A stretch of DNA of 13,630 bases from Stemphylium vesicarium (GCA_004380135.1 QXCR01000347.1:1-13630), one strand, 5' to 3'. Counted from the first letter of the stretch, positions 1 through 8,059 are shown. Notes: generated by a model not told the origin, from the letters alone. A program made the numbers and translations.

Positions 1-278
1 AGTCACTGCATAAACAAGGACTACACATATCTGTTTCCTACTTCCTTACTATCACCATTCTCTTATGTTAAAGAGCTCGCTGCTTCATCTCTTCCTGTAC
101 CAAAATGCTCTTCAGCACCAGCGCCTGCCGAAGCTACTAGCTAGCGAATAGCAGGACTACGCCACCCGCCACCCACACTGTACACCAGTAAAGAAAAACA
201 ATGTAAATAAACACTATATAGAACGGCTTCGCCACAGTCCTACATAGCCTTCGGCTGAAAAAGGACTTTAATGGAAAT
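1..278 (+). other. Unmutated flank, possible 3' end of a LINE
   Basis: This stretch keeps many CpA and TpG steps and lacks the TAG/TAA saturation that starts right after it, so it did not share the RIP history of the adjoining element. I find no convincing long ORF. Two short GC-rich pieces (about 222-233 and 246-256, the latter a small hairpin with a TTC loop) lie just before an (ATA)7 tract. A simple-repeat tail after a 3' UTR is typical of I/Tad-clade non-LTR retrotransposons, so this may be the 3' end of a plus-oriented LINE whose body lies left of the window. It could equally be unique genomic DNA. No reverse transcriptase or RNase H sequence is visible to decide. Confidence 0.3.
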
Positions 279-299
279 ATAATAATAATAATAATAATA
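279..299 (+). repeat. (ATA)7 microsatellite
   Basis: Seven perfect ATA units sit exactly at the boundary between the unmutated left flank and the RIP-mutated gag of E1. The position suggests either a LINE 3' tail or a breakpoint filled by simple repeat. Confidence 0.9.
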
Positions 300-1341
300 C
301 CTACAGACTCTATAGAAGGTATTTACTAACTAAAACGCTTTAAGAAGATTAAGAAGAGCTATTATATTAGTAGCTAATAGAAGATACGCACTAGCCACGC
401 TAGCCGCGGTGCCTAGTCCTAGTAAGACTTACCTACCTACTAACGACGAAATGCTTAAGAACTCTAAGTCTAAGAATAATAATAATGCCTAGATAGAGTT
501 AGTTAAAGATCTTAAGCGTTAGCTTAGGGCTTAGGTAAGGTAGACTACTACCCTAATAGAGCTAGTAAACTAGCTTATAGTATAAGTTATAGCTACGCTA
601 AATAAACGCCTACACTTAAAACCTAAGATAGCGACACCTAAGAAGTACGATAGTAGACGAGCCGAACTTCATATATTCCTTACGAATATTAAACTATACT
701 GCGAGTTTAACGGCGCACTAGATAATTAAGGAAAGATCCTTATAGCTAGCATGTATATAAAAGGAAAAGCGGCTAGCTAGATGTAGCCCTTTATAGACGA
801 CTACCTCAAAAGCCCCCGCCTAGGAGGCGAGAAGAAGGAAACATAATAACTATTCGCTAGCTAGACTAACTTTAAAGAGGAAATGGGACGCATCTTTAGG
901 GAAGTAGATAACTAGAACTAGGTAGAGAAAGCGATTACTCGCCTAAAGCAGACTAAGTCAGTATCCTTGTATACTGCTAAGTTTAAGTAGCTATAGTTAC
1001 GTATTAACTAGGATAACGCAGCACTTTAAATAGTATACGAGAATGGTCTAAAAGACTTAATTATAGACGGCTTAGTATACTATAATAAGCTAGCGGATCT
1101 ACACGCGTTAGTAGAACTAGCTACCCGTATTGATAATAGGCTATAGAAACATAACTAGTAGAAGGTACGAAATACCTTTATTCTAGCTAACACGAAGAAA
1201 TTCCGCTAGAATATTTAGATTAATAAAGAAGGGGATATTATTATAATAGATTAAGTATAAGCTAAGAATTAAAAGCCTAAGAGAAGATACTATAATAGAC
1301 TTTCTAAGGAAGAGCGTTAGAAACGCTATAATAATAAAGTA

Positions 1342-1383
1342 TATCTCTAATATAGAAAGGAAGAATACTTTTATAGAGACTAC
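1342..1383 (+). other. E1 Gag zinc knuckle with all four ligands changed to Tyr
   Basis: The spacing fits C-X2-C-X4-H-X4-C exactly, but the four ligand codons at 1342, 1351, 1366 and 1381 are TAT, TAT, TAC and TAC. Each is reachable by one RIP transition (TGY to TAY, or CAC to TAC). The neighbours (basic and aromatic residues, RKEE between ligands 2 and 3) match nucleocapsid knuckles. It cannot bind zinc as it stands. Confidence 0.75.
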
Positions 1384-1644
1384 CTAGAGAATAATAAGAG
1401 GTAATAAGGAGCTATTAAGATTAGAATAATTAGATAAGGTACGCCCTACTCTAGAGAATAGTCTACTAATAGTAACGTTAGCGACATAGAACTGTACGAG
1501 GAAGCTTAGCTATTAGACAACGCCACGTATAAGCTCCTCCTCTAAGTAGTTAAGGCTAAAGACGTAATAGGTTAGGACGAAGTCTAGCCTACTAACTTAA
1601 AAGTCTACGTAGTTACGTTACGTTAGCGCCTATAAGACTGACAA

Positions 1645-1686
1645 TGCTAGAAATGCGGCTAGGACTCGTACCTAGCAAATAAATGT
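1645..1686 (+). other. Second Cys-rich motif in the E1 gag frame
   Basis: The spacing is C-X2-C-X4-Y-X4-C, with codons TGC 1645, TGC 1654, TAC 1669 and TGT 1684. TAC at the third ligand could derive from CAC by RIP, which would give a CCHC knuckle. It lies about 100 codons after the first knuckle in the same frame. It may be a second knuckle or a chance match. Confidence 0.4.
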
Positions 1687-4065
1687 AGCTATAGAGGACG
1701 AATCGCTATTACTAGCCTAGGAGCTAAGAAAGCGATAAAAGAAGCCTTTAATAAATAACTATACTTCGAAGAAGTCGTTATAGAAGAAGATAAAGAACTC
1801 TCTAAACTAAAGAAAGAACCTTAGTAGACTTATAGAAAGAACTAAGCCTAGAAAGATATAAGTAAAAATAGACTAGTTAAGGATAAATAGTATATAAAGA
1901 ACGTGCTAATAGGCTAAGAACCTATACCCTATAACTACTTATATTAGATATTCTACTATAAGGACAACTATAGAACCTACTATAACGCCAAGTACGGCGC
2001 AGGCTACTTTCCTAGGAAGAGGAAAGGTAGGTAGTTAAAAAACTAGGATACTACTAGAGATAGAGTTACGCTAGTATAGGTAGTCCTAAAACGACCCTCT
2101 ATAACGTATAAGACACGAATCTATAGAATCTTAGATTAAGGACGGAAGTCTTAGTATATAGATATAAGATAATAGCGACTATTAATAGTAATACTATTTA
2201 GATAATTATCTTATTATAAGTAGTAAAAAGATATAATATACCCTACTAAGCTAAGAAATAGCTAGTATAAGTGGTATTAGCTAATAATAACCCTATAGGA
2301 TATAGGGGCGGCATAATAAGACTAGAGACCTAACTAGTATTACTAGACGTAGTAGAGATAAGAGACTAGATAAATATTAATATTATAGATCTTAGAAAAG
2401 AAGATATATTAATTAGCTATAATTAGTTAATTAAGTATAACTTAGCTATTAATTAGCTAAAGAAGACGATACTTAGCTAAGAACCTGCGCGTAAGGTTGC
2501 TAGAGTATAGAAAGAGAAACGCCTAATAATCTAGAGCTTACCTAAGAATAGAAGAATTAGTAAGATCTTACCTTATAAGATCGCGAGAATCTATAAAAAG
2601 GACCCTAAGAGAATAGGAGTTATATAGTTAAAACGCGCTACGACTATAAAGAAAGGGCCTATACTACTAGATATTCTAAAGGAATATAATATAAGCGAGT
2701 TTAGAGAACTATTTAAGAAAATAGAAGTAACTAAGTTAGTAGATTACTAGGAGTGGGATTATAAGATCTATATCTAAGAAGGAGCTAAGCTCGTCCTAGG
2801 ACTAATGTACCTAATCGCGCCTAAGTACGAGCTAGAGTTACGCGAATACCTTAGAAAGAACCTAAGTAAATAATTTATCCGCGAAAGCGAAAGCCTAATA
2901 GCTTTGCCTATACTATTTATTAAGAAAGCTAATAGAAAGTAGCGACTATATATCGACTACTAAAGGGTAAATAGTAGCATAATAAAGAATTAATACCTAC
3001 TACTACTAATAATAGAGCTTATAGATTAACTCTAAGGAGCGAAGTAGTTTACTAAATTTAATATTTAGGAAGAATTTTACTATATTTAAATTGCTAAAGA
3101 ACACGAGTAAAAGACCGCCTTTAAGACAAAGTATAGACTATATAAGTATATAGTTATGCCGTTTAGTTTAATAAACGCGCTAGCAACCTTTTAGGTAGTT
3201 ATTAATAAGGCACTTTATAAGTATCTAGGAATCTTCGTAACCGCCTATCTAGATAATATACTAGTGTATTCTAAAGGCACGCTAGAAGAATATATAGAAT
3301 ATATAAAGAAGGTACTATAGAAGCTTAAGTAATATAAGCTATACTTATAACCTATAAAGTGTGAATTCTATATAAAAGAAATAGAATTTCTAGAGTTTAT
3401 TATCTTAATAAAAGGTGTAAAAATAAATCTAAAGAAGATCTAGACTATATAGAAATAGCTAACTCTTAAAATAGTTAAGAATATATAATTCTTTCTAGAA
3501 TTTATAAACTTTTATAGAAAGTTTATTAGGAACTACTTCTAAATTATAATACTACTTATAGAGATTATAAAGAAAGAAGTAGGGTTTAAATAAGAAAAGA
3601 AATACTAAGAGGCTTTTAACTAACTAAAGTAGGTATTCCTTAAAGCCCCTATACTTAAGATATACGACCCTAGACGCAAGACGCGAGTTAAGACTAACGC
3701 GTTAGATTATATACTTAGCGCTATATTGTCATAGCTATATAATAATAGAAAATAGAGACTAGTATTCTACTATTCTAGAAAGTTCTCTAGAGTAGAACTT
3801 AACTATAATATTTATAATAAGAAACTATTTAGAGTAGTTAACGCCTTTAAATAATAGGAAGTATACCTATTAGAACTCCTAGACTAGATTAAAGTATTTT
3901 CTAATTACTAAAACTTAATAAGCTTTATAATAACTAAGAAGCTTAATAGAAGATAAGTCTAATAAGCTAAGATACTCTCTTAGTTTAACTTTAAGATTAC
4001 TTACTAAGCTAAAATACTTAATAGAGTAGTAGACGCTTTAAGCTAAAGATCTAATCTACGAGAAG

Positions 4066-4290
4066 AAGGTCATAAGGAACCACATAATGTAGTACTTAAG
4101 AAGATGCCCGACGGCAGTCTCAAGTACAACCAGCCGGAACTGGCCAGAACAGCTAAGGTAACCGCGCAAGTAGAGACACTACAACGACATTAGCAGCAGA
4201 AAGCAGCTAACTAGCAGTTCGAGCCCGAGGCAAACGGCTCCGACGAACTGTTGCAAGACGAAAAGGAGTACCAAGATATAGTTTCGAAAG
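4066..4290 (+). other. RIP-spared linker in E1 pol
   Basis: Inside an otherwise saturated pol frame, this stretch keeps many CpA/TpG steps and ordinary Gln codons (CAG, CAA) and has few stops. It encodes a polar, acidic linker between RNase H and the integrase zinc domain, in the same frame as both neighbours. It is therefore part of the element and not an insertion. Confidence 0.75.
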
Positions 4291-5414
4291 AATAAACCTA
4301 TATACCCCTATATATAAGGAGAGACCTTATTACGGAACTATATAAGTCCTTAGAATATAGACACGCAGGACTAGAGGAAATAGTTAGACAACTAATAAAG
4401 ATATTCGCTATACTACGCTTATAAGCGTAGGTGCAGGATATTCTAGGTAACTATTTAGTATGTTACTAGAATAAGCCTAAGAGATATAAGCTCTACGGCC
4501 TACTATAACCCTTATAGCCGCTAGAACGACTATAGACTAGCGTAATGATAGACTTTATTACAAAGCTCCTAAAATTATTAGAACTAGAATTAGTAAGACT
4601 CTATAATATAGTACTAGTTATTATTAATTAATTAACTAAAGTAACAAAGTTTGTGCCTATAGAAGAGACTATTATAGTAGAGGAATGCGCGTATAAAGTC
4701 ACTAAGGCACTAGTATTAGAGCACGGGATGCCTAAAGAGTTTATTACTAATCGTAACAAACTATTTACGTCTAAGTATTAGGACACATTTCTGGTAAGGT
4801 TAGGTATAAAGAAGAAGCTATTAACTAGCTTCTACTCTAAAATAGACGGCTAGATAGAATAAATAAACTAGACACTAGAATAGTATCTAAGGATATACGC
4901 TAATAAACTATAGGATAATTAGGTTAAACTCCTACTAATAGCATAATTAGCCTATAATAGCACGAAATTAGCGACTATGAAGTACTCGCTATACTACGCA
5001 AATTATGAATATAAGCTAGTTACTTATTAAGATCTAAAGGATATAGAAAGTATTATAGTAGGCGTAAATAATAAAGCCCGCCTTATATAAGAACTCTATA
5101 AAGAACTAAGTAAGAATATAGCTTAGAGGAATCTTATAATATCTAAGAGCGCAAATAAGTAAAGGATTAAGGGACTAACCTTTAAGAATAGAGATAAAGT
5201 TCTCTTATTAAGATAAAATTTAAAAGTTAAGAGGCTATATAGAAAATTAGATAATTTCTAAATAGAACTTTTTAAAGTTCTAGAGGTAATAAGCCTAGTA
5301 AATTATAAACTCTAGTTACTATTAGATATATATATCTACTCTATCTTTTATAAGAAACTATTAGAACTAGTACCTCTAAACGCTAAGCTAGTAATAGATA
5401 TAAAGCTTAAAGAT

Positions 5415-5580
5415 AATAAATATAAAGTTAAAGAAATTAAGGACTTATAGAAGTTTAGAAATTAGTAGAAATACTTAGTTAAGTAGAAAAAATAGCCTAA
5501 GAGCTATAATACTTAGGAACTTAAAGGAAATCTAATAAATTATAAGTTACTAGTATAGGAGTATTACTAGAAGTTTCTAA
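5415..5580 (+). other. E1 C-terminal chromodomain relic
   Basis: After the integrase GPY/F region, the pol frame shows a chromodomain pattern: YKVKEI, then YLVK followed by TAG at 5484 where families have the Trp of VKWKG, another TAG at 5493, then a YNT-TAG-EL stretch matching the usual NTWEP, and a C-terminal helix. Trp-to-TAG fits TGG-to-TAG RIP. In chromoviruses this domain binds histone H3 methyl-lysine and steers integration into heterochromatin, which agrees with the nested repeat setting here. Confidence 0.78.
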
Positions 5581-5649
5581 AGGAATTAGAACTATATCTA
5601 TAAAAAAGAAGGAGTAATTATAAGAAGGATTAAAGACGTTAGCCTATAA

Positions 5650-6120
5650 CTAGCCTAGATTAGCCGATAGTTCGAGTAGCGGCGGTTCGACAGCCAGAAG
5701 GTCCGTACTAGGGGCAGAGCTCCCCTCGGCCTCCTCTTGCGCACGATCCTGGAGGTTCAGGATGGCATGATCACGGTTAGCGTACGACCGCTCTAAAGCC
5801 TCTGTCTCCGCGACCTCTAAATAAAGGCGAGCAACCTTGGCCTTAGCCTGAAGAAGGGCTAAGCGCTTCTGACGCTTATCCGCTTCCACCTTCTCCCACT
5901 CTTCCTTAGAAACGAAGAGACTACACTCCGCCTTTATAGAAATACAACTAGCGTAACGACTAGTTATAGTATCCACGAAATAGCGAAGATTCTTCTCTTT
6001 GCACTACTTATAATAGAATGTTATTTCTAGACCTTTTCCTCTTATACGGTTAGCACGAATCTGGCGCTAAGAAGTCGAATTCTAGGGACGAACGCGACGA
6101 GATGGGGCGGCTTTAGGCAT
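5650..6120 (-). pseudogene. Antisense accessory gene: Zn2Cys6-like cluster plus coiled coil, RIP-broken
   Basis: The minus-strand frame from ATG 6120-6118 to the stop at 5650 is 156 codons, interrupted by TAG at codons 13, 18 and 39. Each stop is consistent with CAG or TGG hit by RIP. The open part begins after codon 39. Residues Y37, C40, Y47, Y56, C59 and C66 have the spacing X2, X6, X8, X2, X6, which is the spacing of a fungal Zn(II)2Cys6 cluster if the three Tyr codons (TAT, TAT, TAC) were TGY before RIP. Residues about 70-130 are rich in Glu, Lys, Ala and Leu (EEWEKVEADKRQKRLALL) and probably form a coiled coil; the tail is Ser/Pro-rich. The gene lies between pol and the 3' LTR of E1, antisense to pol. 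Its C-terminal half has escaped most RIP. It resembles a repeated fungal hypothetical-protein type, but I cannot name a family. A DNA-binding or regulatory role is inference only. Confidence 0.7.
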
Positions 6121-6245
6121 GGTTAGGAAGGCATAGAGAATAAGGAAAACGCACCGCGATAGGCTTACTAAAGCCTTATATATAGCCCGCACTTAACTAC
6201 GCGGCATAGGAAAATAATAATCTAGGGTATTAAGATAATAACCCT

Positions 6246-6256
6246 AAGAGGGGAGG
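6246..6256 (+). promoter_or_regulatory. E1 polypurine tract
   Basis: An 11-base all-purine run (AAGAGGGGAGG) lies three bases before the inferred LTR start. This is the standard position for the primer of plus-strand DNA synthesis. Confidence 0.7.
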
Positions 6257-6259
6257 TAG

Positions 6260-6725
6260 TATTATAAATAATAAGTAACGGCCTCTCCTAGATAAAAGAT
6301 GCGATATTAGTAGCTAATAGTCGCACAAACTATTAGGTAATAATTAGCGTAGGGCGCGCAGATTATATAACTAATATCCTACTAAGATAAGACTTCTAGG
6401 AGGCTACTATATAAAGAGAGACTAGCGCCCTCTTAAATCTCTTACTTAGTAGGGAGGTATAGAAGTATATAAGACTTAGCGATAAGAATATAAGAATAGA
6501 AAAGTTTTATTATTTCTCTTATTATAATTAACTCTTATAGTTATATCTCTTACTTGGATTACTAACTAGTTATTCTATTACTTATATAGAATTAAATTAT
6601 CTTTACTTAAATACCTACTATCCCACTTAGTCGCTAGACAACTCTACGGGCCTACCGCCATACAATACCTCGCCTGCCTTAGTACGGACCAGGAACAGAG
6701 AAGTGTCGCCGAACCCCGTATAACA
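6260..6725 (+). repeat. E1 3' LTR
   Basis: The start reads TATTAT, which is TGTTAT after one RIP change. The end reads ATAACA, the inverted complement of TGTTAT, giving the TG...CA termini expected of an LTR. A TATA-like box lies at about 6409-6416 (TATATAAAGAGAG). Immediately after the end, E3 integrase coding resumes on the minus strand, which supports the boundary; the right target duplication would be ATAGG (6726-6730). Positions 6260-6635 are RIP-mutated, but 6640-6725 keep normal CpA/TpG. No 5' LTR is present for comparison, so the length (466 bp) is inferred. Confidence 0.62.
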
Positions 6726-6889
6726 ATAGGCTTTTATTATGCAATTCATTCGTTCTATTTATCTATCTATTTATAAATAATAAGCTATTAATAGCTTCCT
6801 TTTAGTACTAATTATAGTAAGTAATACTATCTAAAAGTTTAAAGTAAAGAGCTTATCTCTATTACTAATAATTAACTTTAGTATGCCGT

Positions 6890-6894
6890 AATAC
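6890..6894. repeat. Target-site duplication, left copy (AATAC)
   Basis: It is identical to 7117-7121 on the other side of the solo LTR. Removing the LTR and one copy leaves the E3 integrase in the same frame and in register with the family pattern R-Y-x-G. Confidence 0.88.
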
Positions 6895-7116
6895 TGTAAT
6901 GGGCCAGAGCCCTTGCCCTCTTGTCCTCGTCTACGACCTCGGTGTTTCTCCTGCCAGCTCCGACTGCCGATCTGCCGATCGCAATATTGTTTCTCCGCCC
7001 ACACATATAGATAGCCACGTAGCCTAGAAGCCTAGCTCGCTATCGAATACAATCTTGTTATCCCGAGGTGAATGCTCCTTGAGCGTTGCTACTAGCCCTA
7101 GGCGTAGCCCCTTACA
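6895..7116 (+). mobile_element. Solo LTR inserted in the E3 integrase
   Basis: A 222-bp sequence begins TGTAATGGGCC and ends CCCCTTACA. It is flanked on both sides by AATAC (6890-6894 and 7117-7121). Its ends match the E2 LTR: the first 17 bases align with the E2 LTR start apart from RIP-type transitions, CTATCGAATACAATCTT matches within the 3' part, and the last 14 bases are identical. The middle differs, so it belongs to a related subfamily. It keeps CpA/TpG, unlike its surroundings. Orientation is opposite to E2. No internal region is present, which implies LTR-LTR recombination after insertion. Confidence 0.88.
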
Positions 7117-7121
7117 AATAC
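7117..7121. repeat. Target-site duplication, right copy (AATAC)
   Basis: This is the partner of 6890-6894. A five-base duplication is the usual size for Ty3/gypsy integrases. Confidence 0.88.
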
Positions 7122-7700
7122 CTTATAATACGATCGTTAATAACGTGCGTAAGTTATACTGCCGTGAAATCTTTGCGAAAGGCGATATACTTAGCTTACT
7201 TCGTAAAACGATCTACTACTATAAGAATTGCGTTATACGATACTTTAATAATAGGGTCTCTTAAGACTAGTAGGCCTATAATAAAGTCTATAGAGATGTA
7301 TAACTATAGTATATTAAGTAGCTCTATTACTTATATTTCTCTATAGGGTGCGTAGGTACTATATTTATTCTTCTAATAGTCTATGCATTTAGTAATAAAG
7401 GAGATAACTCTATTCTTTATATATAGAAACTTATAATTTTACTTAATAAGTTCTATTATTTAAGTAATACTAGAGTAACTATATATAAGGTTATTATAAT
7501 ATTACTTAATAATTACTTCTTATAATTCTTTTAGTACCTTATTAGTAACTTATATAACTAGATTTAGTATTTTTACTAGTCCTAATAATCTATTTTTATA
7601 GCGTGTAAGTATTATAGATTTATTAATTATCTTTATTTCTATAATATTATATCTATAGCTAAGAGCATTAGCCTTACTATTATCTTTTCTTAGTATAAAT

Positions 7701-7947
7701 TGTAAGGGGCTACGCTCGGAGAGCTATCGCACAGGTATACTAAGATTATATTCGATAGAGAAAGGAACTAAGGATAGCTACACTCTAAAGGTCATTTAGG
7801 GGCGGCGGCTTGGGATATTATTTTACTAGCGCGCTAGTGTAGAATCTAGGTATCTAGCGGCTTACCTAGATTCTGTGAACAGTGCGCCCTACGCACGTAA
7901 CTAAGATTCTATTAAGGAATAAGCTAATTAGGCTTTAGCCTATTATA
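7701..7947 (-). repeat. E2 3' LTR
   Basis: Read on the minus strand, it starts TATAATAGGC (TGTAATGGGC before RIP, by comparison with the solo LTR) and ends CGTAGCCCCTTACA at 7701. It is 247 bp long. The start lies just after the polypurine tract and the end abuts E3 coding sequence, so both boundaries have independent support. The left target duplication would be TAAAT (7696-7700); its partner is outside the window. Confidence 0.85.
7825..7874. repeat. Palindrome and 12-bp hairpin inside the E2 LTR
   Basis: A perfect 14-bp palindrome (ACTAGCGCGCTAGT, 7825-7838) is followed by a perfect inverted repeat: AGAATCTAGGTA at 7841-7852 and its complement at 7863-7874, separated by a 10-base loop. 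The solo LTR lacks this block. It could be an RNA hairpin or a protein-binding site in the LTR; the function is unknown. Confidence 0.8.
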
Positions 7948-7950
7948 ATA

Positions 7951-7967
7951 CCCCTCTCCTTCTCTCT
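7951..7967 (-). promoter_or_regulatory. E2 polypurine tract
   Basis: On the minus strand this is an all-purine run (AGAGAGAAGGAGAGGGG) directly upstream of the 3' LTR, the expected plus-strand primer site. Confidence 0.75.
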
Positions 7968-8059
7968 ACTTAAGGGTAGAATCTATTAAAAATACTTTAG
8001 TAGGCGTCCCTTACTATCCTAAAGGCCCTTTATATAGGTTAACTACTATTTTAGCGCTT

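Larger units (their letters stand above)
301..1760 (+). pseudogene. E1 gag (capsid/nucleocapsid) remnant
   Basis: Reading frame 1 shows a Gag-like protein once the TAG/TAA codons are treated as mutated Gln or Trp. There is a basic, low-complexity N-terminus, then a helical capsid-type region (about 610-1140) with the retrotransposon-gag look (YDSRRAELHIFLTNIKLYC at about 640-700). A basic region follows, then a CCHC zinc-knuckle relic at 1342-1383. ATG 451 is in frame, but the same frame continues upstream to at least 301, so the true start is uncertain. A second Cys-rich motif lies at 1645-1686. Family knowledge: Gag packages element RNA in cytoplasmic virus-like particles. The 3' end is approximate because genuine and RIP-made stops cannot be told apart. 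Confidence 0.82.
2163..5633 (+). pseudogene. E1 pol polyprotein remnant
   Basis: Frame 3, shifted by -1 from gag, holds the whole polyprotein with many TAG/TAA codons. Protease flanks lie at about 2163-2430, with the segment VVKRYNIPY recognisable. RT spans about 2670-3460: the RLYIDY motif at 2943, first catalytic Asp changed to Asn at 3060-3062, and YLDD changed to YLDN at 3246-3257. RNase H spans about 3630-4060, with its first catalytic Asp changed to Asn at 3696-3698. An unmutated linker follows at about 4066-4290. Integrase spans about 4320-4990: a zinc site with one Cys changed to Tyr at 4452, Asp of the IDF motif near 4553, second Asp changed to Asn at 4749, and Glu at 4857 (exact DX35E spacing). 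A GPY/F-like region (about 5190-5370) and a chromodomain follow. The product would be cut into protease, RT-RNase H and integrase inside the particle. Both ends are approximate. Confidence 0.9.
300..6725 (+). mobile_element. E1: RIP-inactivated Ty3/gypsy chromovirus
   Basis: The domain order gag, protease, RT, RNase H, integrase, chromodomain, polypurine tract, 3' LTR is that of a chromovirus (Metaviridae-type LTR retrotransposon). All domains read on the plus strand. Gag is in one frame and all of pol in the frame shifted by -1. The 5' LTR is absent from the window: the element starts inside or just before gag, next to the ATA repeat, so it is either truncated or interrupted by the left-hand sequence. 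The right end interrupts the E3 integrase at 6725/6726. In-frame TAG/TAA codons are frequent throughout, along with active-site Asp-to-Asn and Cys/His-to-Tyr changes, all explained by CpA-to-TpA mutation. The element is dead. Confidence 0.93.
6726..7700 (-). pseudogene. E3: older gypsy pol remnant (RNase H end plus integrase)
   Basis: One minus-strand frame runs from 7699 downward. The C-terminal RNase H motif (KANALS, usually ADALS) lies near 7670. The integrase zinc domain follows, with its His-His pair apparently changed to Tyr (about 7480-7520), Cys at 7387-7385 and the last Cys changed to Tyr at 7378-7376. In the integrase core, the Asp of IDFI is at 7288-7286, then VDRFTK and NDRIIRY. 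A solo LTR interrupts the frame. Coding resumes at 6889 with ISNRDKLFT, where the second catalytic Asp is Asn (6863-6861), and Glu lies at 6755-6753 with exact DX35E spacing. The left end is cut by E1 and the right end by the E2 LTR, so E3 is the host of both insertions. RIP stops and D-to-N changes show it was silenced. Confidence 0.85.

Noticed and set aside
301..5633. Alternative genetic code with TAA/TAG read as Gln (ciliate-like)
   Set aside because: Frames do read well this way, but TAG also replaces Trp, Cys and His become Tyr, and Asp becomes Asn. CpA depletion is also strand-symmetric, and the pogo ORF uses CAA/CAG normally. RIP explains all of this.
6640..6725. Start of a separate minus-strand LTR reading TGTTATACGGGG from 6725
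   Set aside because: The same termini fit the 3' end of the E1 LTR (TGTTAT...ATAACA), and no second minus-strand element follows. It is kept as a less likely alternative.
6750..6800. CTAT/TTAT-rich short repeat as a microsatellite or CRISPR-like array
   Set aside because: Repeats are imperfect and the stretch reads as E3 integrase around the catalytic Glu on the minus strand. No array of repeats and spacers exists in the window.
7055..7346. Two overlapping plus-strand ORFs of 69 and 86 codons (7055-7264 and 7086-7346)
   Set aside because: They lie across the solo LTR end and antisense to the E3 integrase, which has clear family motifs on the minus strand. Their products show no recognisable pattern.
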